From Sva-07 sp963829585 (GTDB lineage: Bacteria; Actinomycetota; Acidimicrobiia; Acidimicrobiales; Ilumatobacteraceae), in the NCBI GenBank assembly GCA_963829585.1, contig CAWHJD010000023.1, positions 62,001-126,000 of the forward strand: a DNA stretch of 64,000 bases, read 5' to 3'. The notes below the pieces were generated by a model. That model was not told the origin of the DNA. It made no database searches and was given only the letters and a program-made list of their open reading frames with translations. The translations under genes and the position numbers were made by a program. Positions 20,890 to 30,489 of this stretch are shown in pieces (positions within the stretch are counted from its first letter, which is position 1; each line of letters begins with the position of its first letter).

Positions 20890-22695
20890 TCACCCATCGA
20901 CTCCCGCCGGGAGGCCGGTCAGGGCGATGGAGCGCATGCGGTCGGCATCGGGCACCGGGCCACCCGACATCTCGTCGGTCGGCTCGAGGCCGGCAGTCGT
21001 GACGTGGGTGATCGACTTGTGCACCTTGCACTCGCCGACCTCGTCGGACGCGATCAGGTCCTCGTGCAGCTTCTCGTTCGGACGCAGCCCGGTGATCACG
21101 ATCTCCAAGGGCGGCTCGTGCTGGGCGGCGAAGCGCTCGGCGACGTCCATGATCCGCACGGGCTCGCCCATGTCGAGGATCAGCACCTCGCCCGGATCGC
21201 CGATCGCCCCGGCGTACACCACGAGCCGTGACGCCTCGGCGATCGTCATGAAGTAGCGGGTGATGTCGGGATGGGTCACCGTGATCGGCAGACCCTGCGC
21301 TACCTGCGACTCGAACGACCGCATCACCGAACCGTTGGAACCGAGTACGTTGCCGAAGCGCACCGACACACACTCGGTCGGGCCCTGCTCGGAGGCATTC
21401 GCCGTGAGACGCTCGGTGATCCGCTTCGTCCACCCCAGCACGCTCGTCGGGTTCGCCGCCTTGTCGGTGCTCACGTTGACGAAACGGGCCGTGCCGTACT
21501 TGCGGGCCGCGTTCAGCAGGTTGACCGTGCCGCCGACGTTCGTCTTCCACCCCTCCTCGGGGTGCATCTCGAGCAGCGGCAGGTGCTTGAGCGCCGCCGC
21601 GTGGAACACCACCTCGGGCCGCGCCTTCGCGAAGACCTCGTCGACGCGCTCCGCATCGCGGATGTCGGCCAGGATCAACCCCTCGTCGTCGAGCATCGCC
21701 CGGCCCTCGATCGACAGCTGCGTGGCGTGCAGGCCGCTCTCGTCACGATCGAGCATGAAGAGCTTCGCCGGCTCGAACCGGGCAAGCTGGCGGCACAACT
21801 CGCTGCCGATCGATCCTCCGGCGCCGGTGACCAGCACCCGTCGGCCCGTGATGTAGCCGGCGACGGCGTCGGTGTCGATGTCGACGGGGTGACGGCCGAG
21901 CAGGTCGGCCTCACCGATCGGGCGGATGTCGCTCTCGCCGACACCGCCGAACAGCGCGTCGACCGACGGGAGGATGAGCACCTTCAACTTCAGGGGGTCG
22001 GCCACCTCGGCCACCCGTCGCACGAGCGAACTGTCGGCGCTCGGCACGGCGATGAGCACCGAGTCGGCATGGTGACGGGCAGCGACGTCGGCGAGATCCT
22101 CCACCCTGCCCTCGACCCGGACGCCCGACAGGCGCAGATTGCGCTTGTCGGGGTCGTCGTCGAGCAAGGCCACCGCGATGTACTTCGAGTCGGACGACGA
22201 CCGCAACGTGCGCAGGATCTGCTCGGCGCCCTCGCCGGCACCGACCACGAGGAGCCGCTCGAGATGGTCGCCGTTCGGGCGACGCGCCCGCTCGTTCTTG
22301 AGGCGCCACATCGACCGCGCCGAGATCTGCCCCAGCAGGCTCAGGCCCGTCGCCAGCGCGGGCACCGATCGGGGCACGCCGACGCGCCCCCACAGCAGCG
22401 CCGTCAGTACGAGGCCAACCGACGCAGCGGTCAGCGCGACGATGCGCACTTCGTCGAAGCTGCCGTAGCGCCAGCGGCGACGATAGAGCCCGTACGCAAA
22501 GCCGAACAGGCCCTGCAGGACGATCGCGAGGGTGACCGGTACGACGACATTGCTCCCGAGCCGGTCGACGTTGAAGTCGTACCGCAGCCACACGGCCAAC
22601 GGGATCGCCAACGCCCAGATGGCGCTGTCGACCACGAAGTGCACGAGCGGGAGGCGCCGGCGCGCCGCCTCGAAGATCGGCCTCATCGGCGACAT
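20890..22695 (-). CDS. FlaA1/WbpM-type nucleotide-sugar 4,6-dehydratase, membrane-bound
   Basis: About 601 residues from the ATG at 22695 (the frame is open to 22932, but codons above 22695 encode a low-quality leader). Four N-terminal membrane helices (IWALAIPLAVWL, VVVPVTLAIVLQGLFGFAYG, IVALTAASVGLVLTALLWG, ALATGLSLLGQISA) precede a CoA-binding-like Rossmann domain (LLVVGAGEGAEQIL) and the catalytic SDR domain with GAGGSIGSELCRQL and STDKAANPTSVLGWTKR. The S-T-D...K arrangement is typical of UDP-GlcNAc 4,6-dehydratases (PglF, WbpM, CapD), which start synthesis of deoxy-amino sugars. Convergent with the LPxTG gene, divergent from GDP-fucose synthase. Confidence 0.85.
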   Translation of the reverse strand: MSPMRPIFEAARRRLPLVHFVVDSAIWALAIPLAVWLRYDFNVDRLGSNVVVPVTLAIVLQGLFGFAYGLYRRRWRYGSFDEVRIVALTAASVGLVLTALLWGRVGVPRSVPALATGLSLLGQISARSMWRLKNERARRPNGDHLERLLVVGAGEGAEQILRTLRSSSDSKYIAVALLDDDPDKRNLRLSGVRVEGRVEDLADVAARHHADSVLIAVPSADSSLVRRVAEVADPLKLKVLILPSVDALFGGVGESDIRPIGEADLLGRHPVDIDTDAVAGYITGRRVLVTGAGGSIGSELCRQLARFEPAKLFMLDRDESGLHATQLSIEGRAMLDDEGLILADIRDAERVDEVFAKARPEVVFHAAALKHLPLLEMHPEEGWKTNVGGTVNLLNAARKYGTARFVNVSTDKAANPTSVLGWTKRITERLTANASEQGPTECVSVRFGNVLGSNGSVMRSFESQVAQGLPITVTHPDITRYFMTIAEASRLVVYAGAIGDPGEVLILDMGEPVRIMDVAERFAAQHEPPLEIVITGLRPNEKLHEDLIASDEVGECKVHKSITHVTTAGLEPTDEMSGGPVPDADRMRSIALTGLPAGVDG

Positions 22696-22984
22696 GCCAC
22701 GCGCGTGCAAAGAATCATCACTCCCTGCGACAGTACCTGGCCCGAAGCTCGAAGCGATAGATTCGTCCCCGACGGGTGACGTCAGATCCTCGAGCACTGA
22801 AATCGTATTGGTCACGTCAAGATCATCGGCACCACCCGGCCCGAACCTGAGCGAACGAACCCGGGAATTCGGCGCCTCTTGACCCACCGGCACAGCGGAC
22901 GCAGCCCATGCGACGGTGGCCAGGCGACGCACCCGACACGTTCACGCGACCCGAGCAAGTATCGTCACGACCGTGTCCTCCACA

Positions 22985-23959
22985 ATGGATCCGAACGCGA
23001 GCTGCTATGTGCCCGGCCACGCCGGCCTCGTCGGCTCGGCCGTGACACGTCGCCTGGAGGCCGCCGGGTTCACGAACATCCTGACCGCCACCCGCCAGCA
23101 ACTCGACCTGCGTGACCAGGCGGAAGTGTCGCACTGGTTCAAGGCGAACCGACCCGAGTACGTGTTCCTGGTCGCCGGCACCGTCGGCGGGATCATGGCC
23201 AACAGCACCCGGCCCGCCGAGTTCATCTACGACAACATGATGATCCACGGCACCGTCGTCGAGGCCGCCAAGCAGTACGGCGTCCGCAAACTCCTGTACC
23301 TCGGCTCGTCGTGCATCTACCCCCGTCAGGCCACCCAGCCGATCAAGGAGAGCGAACTCCTCACCGGACCGCTCGAGCCGACCAACGAGTCGTACGCGAT
23401 CGCCAAGATCGCCGGCATCAAACTGTGCCAGGCCTACCGCATCCAGTACGGCTGCGACTTCATCTCCGCCATGCCCACCAACCTGTACGGGCCCGGTGAC
23501 AACTTCGACCTCACCTCCAGCCACGTCCTGCCGGCGCTCATCCGCAAGTTCCACGACGCCCGCACCATGGATCGGCCCGAGGTGGAAGTGTGGGGAACCG
23601 GCTCACCCATGCGGGAGTTCCTCCACGTCGACGACCTCGCCGACGCCTGCCTGTTCCTGATGGAGAACTACAGCGACGCCGAGCACATCAACGTCGGCAC
23701 CGGCGTCGACATCTCCATCCGCGACGTCGCCGAGATGGTGCGCGACATCGTCTGCCCCGACGCCACCCTCCGCTTCGACACGTCGAAGCCCGACGGAACC
23801 CCCCGCAAGGTCCTCGACGTCACCAAGCTCAACGATCTCGGCTGGACGGCCAAGATCGACCTCGAAACCGGCATCCGCTCGACCTACAAGTGGTTCCTCG
23901 ACCAGCAAGCCGGTGAGCACGACCTGCGCGGCATCGACACTCCTACCACCGTCGGCTGA
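22985..23959 (+). CDS. fcl: GDP-L-fucose synthase
   Basis: A 324-residue short-chain dehydrogenase that epimerises and reduces GDP-4-keto-6-deoxymannose to GDP-L-fucose. The N-terminus MDPNASCYVPGHAGLVGSAV matches the family start and its NADP-binding glycine loop. The active site shows SSCIYPR (Ser) and YAIAKIAGIK (Tyr-x3-Lys); the family segment AMPTNLYGPGDNFD is present, as is REFLHVDDLADAC. A GTG 12 bp upstream (22973) is possible, but the ATG gives the family length. The partner GDP-mannose 4,6-dehydratase (Gmd) is not in this window. It implies fucose in the polysaccharide. Confidence 0.93.
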   Translation: MDPNASCYVPGHAGLVGSAVTRRLEAAGFTNILTATRQQLDLRDQAEVSHWFKANRPEYVFLVAGTVGGIMANSTRPAEFIYDNMMIHGTVVEAAKQYGVRKLLYLGSSCIYPRQATQPIKESELLTGPLEPTNESYAIAKIAGIKLCQAYRIQYGCDFISAMPTNLYGPGDNFDLTSSHVLPALIRKFHDARTMDRPEVEVWGTGSPMREFLHVDDLADACLFLMENYSDAEHINVGTGVDISIRDVAEMVRDIVCPDATLRFDTSKPDGTPRKVLDVTKLNDLGWTAKIDLETGIRSTYKWFLDQQAGEHDLRGIDTPTTVG

Positions 23960-24376
23960 CGACGCGAGGCGCACGGCTCCGGAACTGGAATCGGTTCACA
24001 CCGGTATGCCCGAGTCAGGGCCCGACGACCGACGGTTGACGACGAGCATGGCCGACGCCGTGGAGGGTCGGTTCAGCCGTCCGAACCGGTCGCGCCACCG
24101 TTCAGGGTCATGTCGCTGACGTCGTCCGAGGTTGGTGGCAACACGGTCACGTCGCTGGTGACACTCTCCGGCCAGCGGCCTCGCTCGCGACAGCATCATC
24201 GACGGTGCCCACGGGCACCGTGTACCCGGTCACGTCACCGGCACGTCAGGCAACTGCCGCCGAGTCGGGCATGCCGTCGGGCTTGGTGCGATCCAAAACG
24301 AGCGCCCATTCCGACCCGAAAGCGGTACGAGCGCTGCCTCGGCGGCGCCGCCGTGCTGTGGGATGTGCCGAGTGAA
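23960..24376. other. intergenic stretch without recognised gene
   Basis: Between GDP-fucose synthase and the minus-strand LPxTG gene (417 bp, convergent). I found no convincing ORF, tRNA or T-tract terminator. A 14-bp perfect palindrome cggcggcgccgccg lies near 24339 and could be part of a termination structure. Confidence 0.4.
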
Positions 24377-24685
24377 TCAGGCGGCGGCGTCGGGATGACG
24401 CCGTCGAACACGGGTGACGATGAAGAGGCCGAGGCCGACGGCAAGCAGGCCGAATGCGATGCCGGTCGTCGTCCCGATCCCATCGGAGCCGGTCGCCGGA
24501 AGCCCCGCGCTCGGTGTCTCGGCGGCAGGAGCGGCGGCCGCGGGGGCCGCGGGGGCCACGGCGCCACTGTCCTTAGCGACAGTAGTGGTCGTCGTCGTCG
24601 TACTGCCGTACTGCGCGGATGTCACAGAACCCATACCAAACAGTGCGGCCGAAGCGACGATCAGCGAGATTACGAGCTTCTTCAT
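24377..24685 (-). CDS. short LPxTG cell-wall-anchored protein
   Basis: A 102-residue secreted protein. The signal peptide is MKKLVISLIVASAALFGMG with a likely cut after TSA. The mature part is a Thr- and Ala/Pro-rich stalk of only about 45 residues, with no folded domain. The C-terminus is a textbook sortase signal: LPATG, a hydrophobic helix (IAFGLLAVGLGLFIV) and the basic tail RVRRRH. A good ribosome site, GGAAAGG, lies five bases before the ATG. It may be a spacer or decoration of the wall surface. No sortase is visible in the window. Confidence 0.85.
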   Translation of the reverse strand: MKKLVISLIVASAALFGMGSVTSAQYGSTTTTTTTVAKDSGAVAPAAPAAAAPAAETPSAGLPATGSDGIGTTTGIAFGLLAVGLGLFIVTRVRRRHPDAAA

Positions 24686-24780
24686 AGATGCCTTTCCAAG
24701 CGGACCTGAGGGTCGTCGACATCATACTCGAAGTCATCGGCTGTGTCGAATTCGTCGGCGGCGCCAGTGCAGGGCCGCCG

Positions 24781-26985
24781 CTACTGCTCTCGATCGGCCA
24801 GCGGCTGTTCCCAGATCACCGGTTCGTCGACCTCGTCGATCGGTGCACCGAGCTCGAACTCCACACGGAACCTGACCGTCGCTCCGGGGCCGACGTCGAC
24901 GGTGTGGCTGTATCCCGTCCAGCCGGCTTCGGGAGCGACGTCGTACTCGACAGCTTCGCCGTCGACCAGCAGGCTGCGCAGCGTGGACGGTCCGTACATG
25001 GTGACCAGCATGCGGCTGGTGCCGTCGGGCAACCCGTAGGAGTTCCCGAGCACGTACGGCGGAAGACCGCTGGAGGGCGCGCGGTTGGTCAGCGCAACGT
25101 CGGCGACCAGCAGTCGCTGACCGTCAGCACCGGTCTCGATCCGCACGTCGGACTCCCGTTCGAGGAACACGTCGATCTTGCTGTTGCCGCCGTTGACGAC
25201 GGTGAACCCGAAGCCACCGTCGTCACCGATCTCCGGGAGGGCCCCGAGCAGGCCGATCCGCCCGAACAGATCTCGTTCGGCCGGATCGGTCGTCCAGACG
25301 AGCAGCCGGTTCTCGGCGACGAGCGGGCCGAGATCACGAGCGAGCTCGCTCGGAACGGGCAGAGATCCCTCGAGGAGCGACCCGATGACCTGCTCGCCCA
25401 TGGTGTCGAGCGCATCGATGCGGATGGCGTTGCCGGCGGCTTGTCCGAGCAGGTACTGGTCTTCGAGGATGAACTTCGCCGCGTCCTTCGGCCGCACGGT
25501 CACGTCGAATTCGGGGACCTCGACCGGCCCGGTGTACTTCATCAGCGCCTGGAGCACGTACGGGTCGAGGGCGATCACCCCGTCGATGGGTGCGTGGCCG
25601 CTCTGAGGATACAAGACGCTCGCGGCGGCCGCGGTGTACGGGAAGTGAGCAGGCATCGTGATGTTCTGCCAGCCGTAGCGGAGTACGTCGAGATTGGGCC
25701 CCACGGCGAGGCTGTACGGTCCGTACCGGTCGATGAACTCCTGAGGACAACCGCGGCAGGTGGCCCCGTTCTCGTCGACGAACCGGCTCAGATCGCGCCG
25801 GCGACCGAACTCGGTGACGTCGATGCGTCCGTTGTCGATCGTGACGTCCGCGTAGTTGCCCATGAAGCCGGTGATACCCCGCAGCTCGGCTGGTGAGTTG
25901 AACATGACAAGGTAGCGGCGCGGTCCGTCGGCGCCGAGGAGCTGGGGAGCGAGCCGCACGGCGTCGATGGCGTTCTGGAGACGGGGCTCCTTGTCCTCGA
26001 AGTCGGCGTCCAGTTCCGTGAGCTCGTCCTGCAGTTTGCCCACGAGCCACGGTGACCGGACTTCGTCGATCACTGAACGCAGTTCGACCAGGCTGTCCTG
26101 CACATCACTGAGCGGCTGTTCGATGGCCCGCACGGCCTCGACGTCGATCGCCCCGTCGACCACCCGGAGTGATTCGACATCGACCTGACCCAGGGCGGTG
26201 GCCACCTCGCCAGTGGAACGGCCGGCAGCGGCGGCCAGGTCGGTCCCAGCGGCCATGTTCTGCGCGATTCCAGGGATCAGCAGAGACATCCGGCTGAGTG
26301 GTCCGCCGAGCCCCTCATCGACAGATTCGAACGCCTGGGACGCCTCGTCGAAGAGCGTCGCCGCTTGCTCGTAGTCGCCGGTGTTGAGGGTGTCGACCGC
26401 CCGGCGGGCCGCTTTGGTCGCCGATGTGAGATCGGAGCGCACCGACATCGCCGACACGCCGGCGGCGAACACCGCGAGCACCGCGATCCCACCGACGGTC
26501 GCCGCGAGGATCCAGCCCACTCGGCGGACTGCAGCCGGGCGGGCGCGAAGGCCGATCACGAAGAGCGCGAGACCGATGGAGACCCCGACGATCGCCGACA
26601 ACCCGAGGAACCCGCCGAGCTCGGAACGGATGAGCACGTTCAGCGCAATGGCGGCGACCACAGCGCGCAGCTCGGCGCGATCGTCCCGACGGGCACCGAT
26701 CACGAGCCCACCGACGAACCCCGCAGCTGCGATCACCACGAGGATCGGTTCGAGCGCGACCACGGCAGCGACACCGGCGGCCCCCGCAGGTGCCCACCAG
26801 GGAGCGGATGCCGACGCCCACACCACCGCGGCGACCGACCCGACGACCAACATCACGTCGATCGCCGTCGAGCCAGTGGGCTCGGCGCCGGACGCCAGAG
26901 CAAGCAGCCCTGCGACGATGGCGATCGCACCGGCGGCGCGTTCGTCGACGCGGTTGCCACGCACGGAACGTTGGGTGTCGATCAC
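24781..26985 (-). CDS. DUF4012 domain membrane protein
   Basis: A 734-residue protein that starts at a GTG. The first 185 residues hold about six hydrophobic segments (for example AAGAIAIVAGLLALASG, APAGAAGVAAVVAL, GWILAATVGGIAVLAVFAAG). The rest is extracytoplasmic and matches the DUF4012 family: a helical region with repeated Ala/Asp/Glu heptads, then YLVMFNSPAELRGITGFMG, and the conserved PVEVP and FILEDQY regions. Family function is unknown, but members commonly sit in actinobacterial exopolysaccharide clusters, as here. It lies 95 bp upstream of the LPxTG gene on the same strand. Confidence 0.8.
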   Translation of the reverse strand: MIDTQRSVRGNRVDERAAGAIAIVAGLLALASGAEPTGSTAIDVMLVVGSVAAVVWASASAPWWAPAGAAGVAAVVALEPILVVIAAAGFVGGLVIGARRDDRAELRAVVAAIALNVLIRSELGGFLGLSAIVGVSIGLALFVIGLRARPAAVRRVGWILAATVGGIAVLAVFAAGVSAMSVRSDLTSATKAARRAVDTLNTGDYEQAATLFDEASQAFESVDEGLGGPLSRMSLLIPGIAQNMAAGTDLAAAAGRSTGEVATALGQVDVESLRVVDGAIDVEAVRAIEQPLSDVQDSLVELRSVIDEVRSPWLVGKLQDELTELDADFEDKEPRLQNAIDAVRLAPQLLGADGPRRYLVMFNSPAELRGITGFMGNYADVTIDNGRIDVTEFGRRRDLSRFVDENGATCRGCPQEFIDRYGPYSLAVGPNLDVLRYGWQNITMPAHFPYTAAAASVLYPQSGHAPIDGVIALDPYVLQALMKYTGPVEVPEFDVTVRPKDAAKFILEDQYLLGQAAGNAIRIDALDTMGEQVIGSLLEGSLPVPSELARDLGPLVAENRLLVWTTDPAERDLFGRIGLLGALPEIGDDGGFGFTVVNGGNSKIDVFLERESDVRIETGADGQRLLVADVALTNRAPSSGLPPYVLGNSYGLPDGTSRMLVTMYGPSTLRSLLVDGEAVEYDVAPEAGWTGYSHTVDVGPGATVRFRVEFELGAPIDEVDEPVIWEQPLADREQ

Positions 26986-27006
26986 GTCGCCTCGCGGGTT
27001 GACGTG

Positions 27007-27323
27007 TCATCCATAGCAGGCCCCGGTGACACAGTCGAGCAGCGCCTCCCGAGCAGCGCCGTCGTCCCGGGCGACCACCAGCGTGCCACACGCCTGTGCC
27101 TCGACCGGGACCATGCCGAAGTCCTCCAGGCCGGGGAACAGCGACGCGCGCCGCTTGCGAACAGCTCCTTCAGCTCCTCGTCCGACGGCGCTGACGGCGA
27201 CCGACAAGGTCGGGTGAGCTCGAACGGCTCGCACCTCTGGCAACAGACGCTGCCAACTGCATCTTCCAGGAACGTCGCAGCGTCGTTGGCCGGCATCACG
27301 CTGACGACTGGTCGAGTGAGCAT
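27007..27323 (-). pseudogene. chimeric glycosyltransferase remnant (GT2 head, GT4 tail)
   Basis: The ATG at 27323 opens PVVSVMPANDAATFLEDAVG, the start of a GT2 domain, for only about 35 codons. Then come SDEELKELFA and, after a frame change near 27190, RASLFPGLEDFGMVPVEAQA and CGTLVVARDDGAAREALLD, which is the donor-site end of a GT4 enzyme. The stop at 27007 cuts off the usual last 60-70 residues. Two unrelated glycosyltransferases thus seem joined by a deletion. It cannot be a working enzyme. Confidence 0.6.
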
Positions 27324-27625
27324 TGACGATTCCCATCGGAGGGGGCGGAGTGGGGCGGTGACGCAGGTAGACAACGGTGGCACAGACTAGCTTCGGAGTC
27401 GCGAGAGCGACCTCGCCCTCTTCCGACGCCCTCCCGGGCGTCAGCGCTTGGACCGTTCGGCTGCGTCATCGCTCCATGGACGTTCGTGCACGGAATTCGG
27501 TGACCCTGCCCCAGCCGGAGTGTCACCGCAAAGGTGGGTCGGGTCACCGCGTTCCCAGTTCACGTCTCAAATCGCGCCGCCGTCCTGGCGTCAGTCACCA
27601 CCAGGCAAACGGCACACTCGGAGGG
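27324..27625. other. intergenic stretch without recognised gene
   Basis: About 300 bp between the first lyase gene and the glycosyltransferase remnant. No convincing coding signal on either strand and no clear terminator were seen. It may be debris from the deletion that made the glycosyltransferase chimera or from loss of the lyase C-terminal module. Confidence 0.3.
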
Positions 27626-28873
27626 TCAACCCGGGGGTACTCGCTCGAGGACTCCGAGACGGGTGGCAGGGGCCAGCACCGGCGTCGTGGCTGGCACCGT
27701 CGTCGTGGTGCCGGGGACATGGGTCCAGTCGGTGTATCCGATGCTCTTGCCCATTTGCGCCTCGACACCCACCGAGTACCCGGTGCCGAGACCCGTATCG
27801 ATCAGGTACGGCAAGAACCTGTCATCACCCTCAGCCGGGAACTGGGCCTGCTCGTACAAGAACCGAACCGCCCGCGCGATCGCAGCATCGGACCAGCGCC
27901 ACACATCGTCATAACCGGCAACATCCAACAACGTGGCCTGCGTGACGATGCCCTGCATCGCCTCCCACTGATAATTCTCCTTCGGAGCCGGCGACGTCAC
28001 CACACACTCGCATCTGCGAACGTCATCCACGATCGCGCCATCGACGACATAGCCGTTCTTCACCGACCCGGCCGGATTGATCGGCACCGGCGCCGACGGG
28101 TCGGCCTGCCATTCCGGATCACCGAACTTGAACCCTGCGTAGGCTCCGCGATCACCCAGATACCCGCGAAACACCCGCACCGCGGCCGCCAGATCCGCCT
28201 CGTCACCCAAGTAACGAGCCACCGCGATCCGAGCAGCACCCGCATGCGTTCCCCAGTTGTTCGGACGATCCATGTGCGTCGACAACAACGTGCGACCATC
28301 CAACACCTCGACACGAACCTGATCAAGCCACCCAGAGAACCGAGCCGACCCGTACCCGACAAGATCAGCAGCCAGCACATAACCAGTCAAGTTGCGGCCC
28401 AACGCCAACGTCGTCCCGCCATCCTCGGTCCCGATCGCGCTCTCGATGGAGGACACCACACGAGCACGCATCGCCGTGTCGTTCATCCGCACCGCATACA
28501 ACGCACCAGCCAACGTGTACACGTCATGACGAGAATCCGTATACGCCAGGCTCGCCACCCCCCAGTCCCCCACCGCGTCCGCGACCAGTCGATCCCACGC
28601 ATTGCCCGACGTCGGCAACGACTGCACCACCGAACGCTCGACCCAAATCCCCTTCGACGGCCCGAACGACGCATCCAACGCCACCGCACGATCCCCAACA
28701 CCCGACGCCACCACCCCCACCCCGGCCAACAACACCACCACGAGCAACATGCACCCGTAACGCAGGCGAGCCGACGAATCGTGCAAGATCGATGACCGCC
28801 GATGACCCAGAGACGCAGGCGTGAGCGGTTGCATATCGGACGCATCGGGCTCTGACCAGAGCTCCTTGAGCAC
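27626..28873 (-). CDS. secreted alginate-lyase-like protein, copy 1 (no C-terminal module)
   Basis: A 415-residue protein (GTG at 28873; an ATG at 28834 is also possible) with an N-terminal membrane or signal segment, MLLVVVLLAGVGVVASGV. The mature part resembles the alginate lyase superfamily (PF05426-like, alpha-toroid): DRPNNWGTHAGAARIAVARY with the conserved Asn-Asn, QWEAMQGIVTQATLL and DVWRWSDAAIARAVRFLY. It probably cleaves an acidic polysaccharide outside the cell. After TDWTHVPGTTTTV it ends in an unrelated tail (PVLAPATRLGVLERVPPG), without the adhesin module of copy 3. DNA is almost the same as copies 2 and 3 over the enzyme core. Confidence 0.6.
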   Translation of the reverse strand: MLKELWSEPDASDMQPLTPASLGHRRSSILHDSSARLRYGCMLLVVVLLAGVGVVASGVGDRAVALDASFGPSKGIWVERSVVQSLPTSGNAWDRLVADAVGDWGVASLAYTDSRHDVYTLAGALYAVRMNDTAMRARVVSSIESAIGTEDGGTTLALGRNLTGYVLAADLVGYGSARFSGWLDQVRVEVLDGRTLLSTHMDRPNNWGTHAGAARIAVARYLGDEADLAAAVRVFRGYLGDRGAYAGFKFGDPEWQADPSAPVPINPAGSVKNGYVVDGAIVDDVRRCECVVTSPAPKENYQWEAMQGIVTQATLLDVAGYDDVWRWSDAAIARAVRFLYEQAQFPAEGDDRFLPYLIDTGLGTGYSVGVEAQMGKSIGYTDWTHVPGTTTTVPATTPVLAPATRLGVLERVPPG

Positions 28874-28971
28874 TCCAGCTCAACCTTGACGAAGTCTTGA
28901 CGAAACTCAGACAAGCCTGCGCACGGCCCCGTCACGAACTACGTCTGAGTCTTGACCAGGTCTGCTCTCGC
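27721..28971 (-). repeat. lyase duplication, copy 1 (pairs with 31848-33098)
   Basis: From 27721 to 28971 the sequence repeats at a fixed offset of 4,127 bp (31848-33098) with only a few substitutions and no indels that I could find. The repeat covers the lyase coding region and nearly 100 bp upstream of the start. The core 27721-28690 also repeats at offset 1,655 bp (29376-30345). Confidence 0.9.
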
Positions 28972-29157
28972 CCCGCTGGGGACACGCCGAAACAGGCCGA
29001 TCCCCGCGCCGGTTCGGCGCCACCGCGTGGTGGAGCGCATCCGGACGGTTCGGGCGAGTCGCTCCGAAGCGAGCACCGTCAGTTGTCTACTGGGCGGCAC
29101 GCAGTTCGATGGCGACGACCGACCAGTCGACCTTGCCCGACATCTGACCGGTCACCG

Positions 29158-30489
29158 TCACAGCACCGCCACGAACACCCGACCCGGAGGCGCCACACTC
29201 ACCGACGACGACGTCGACACCAACGCAACTCCCACCGAGCCACTCCCGTACGACGCGCCCACCGACACCGACCCCGTCGGCGCCGCCACAACCGAACCCG
29301 ACAAGCCCACCGGCGCAGTCGTCACCACCGGCGCAGTCGTCGTGGCTGGCACCGTCGTCGTGGTGCCGGGGACATGGGTCCAGTCGGTGTATCCGATGCT
29401 CTTGCCCATTTGCGCCTCGACACCCACCGAGTACCCGGTGCCGAGACCCGTATCGATCAGGTACGGCAAGAACCTGTCATCACCCTCAGCCGGGAACTGG
29501 GCCTGCTCGTACAAGAACCGAACCGCCCGCGCGATCGCAGCATCGGACCAGCGCCACACATCGTCATAACCGGCAACATCCAACAACGTGGCCTGCGTGA
29601 CGATGCCCTGCATCGCCTCCCACTGATAATTCTCCTTCGGAGCCGGCGACGTCACCACACACTCGCATCTGCGAACGTCATCCACGATCGCGCCATCGAC
29701 GACATAGCCGTTCTTCACCGACCCGGCCGGATTGATCGGCACCGGCGCCGACGGGTCGGCCTGCCATTCCGGATCACCGAACTTGAACCCTGCGTAGGCT
29801 CCGCGATCACCCAGATACCCGCGAAACACCCGCACCGCGGCCGCCAGATCCGCCTCGTCACCCAAGTAACGAGCCACCGCGATCCGAGCAGCACCCGCAT
29901 GCGTTCCCCAGTTGTTCGGACGATCCATGTGCGTCGACAACAACGTGCGACCATCCAACACCTCGACACGAACCTGATCAAGCCACCCAGAGAACCGAGC
30001 CGACCCGTACCCGACAAGATCAGCAGCCAGCACATAACCAGTCAAGTTGCGGCCCAACGCCAACGTCGTCCCGCCATCCTCGGTCCCGATCGCGCTCTCG
30101 ATGGAGGACACCACACGAGCACGCATCGCCGTGTCGTTCATCCGCACCGCATACAACGCACCAGCCAACGTGTACACGTCATGACGAGAATCCTCATCCG
30201 CCAGGCTCGCCACCCCCCAGTCCCCCACCGCGTCCCCGACCAGTCGATCCCACGCATTGCCCGACGTCGGCAACGACCGCACCACCGAACGCTCGACCCA
30301 AATCCCCTTCGACGGCCCGAACGACGCATCCAACGCCACCGCACGACCCCGAACACCCGGCGCGGGATCCCGAACAGCCGGCCCACGATGCCGAACACCC
30401 ACCACCACCCCCCCGACCAACACCACCACCACAACCAAGAGGAGAGCGCCACCAGACCTGGATCGAGCGACTGCGTGAGGGAGAGCCAT
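29158..30489 (-). CDS. secreted alginate-lyase-like protein, copy 2 (truncated module)
   Basis: About 443 residues from the ATG at 30489. The lyase core is the same as copy 1, but the N-terminus is different: a basic start, a hydrophobic run LLLVVVVVLVGGVVVGV and a linker before AVALDASFGPSKG. The C-terminal linker TTTAPVVTTAPVGLSGS leads into the shared adhesin module (GSVSVGASYGSGSVGVALVS), which breaks off after PGRVFVA and hits a stop. The end of the module (VTVTGQMSGKVDWSVVAIEL) is still present in another frame down to a TAG at 29088. So an out-of-frame internal deletion of about 160 codons has cut the module. Confidence 0.6.
   Translation of the reverse strand: MALPHAVARSRSGGALLLVVVVVLVGGVVVGVRHRGPAVRDPAPGVRGRAVALDASFGPSKGIWVERSVVRSLPTSGNAWDRLVGDAVGDWGVASLADEDSRHDVYTLAGALYAVRMNDTAMRARVVSSIESAIGTEDGGTTLALGRNLTGYVLAADLVGYGSARFSGWLDQVRVEVLDGRTLLSTHMDRPNNWGTHAGAARIAVARYLGDEADLAAAVRVFRGYLGDRGAYAGFKFGDPEWQADPSAPVPINPAGSVKNGYVVDGAIVDDVRRCECVVTSPAPKENYQWEAMQGIVTQATLLDVAGYDDVWRWSDAAIARAVRFLYEQAQFPAEGDDRFLPYLIDTGLGTGYSVGVEAQMGKSIGYTDWTHVPGTTTTVPATTTAPVVTTAPVGLSGSVVAAPTGSVSVGASYGSGSVGVALVSTSSSVSVAPPGRVFVAVL

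Noticed and set aside
22696..22932. An N-terminal extension of the dehydratase up to 22932
   Set aside because: The extra 79 residues lack family similarity and would run into the promoter space of the divergent fucose synthase gene.
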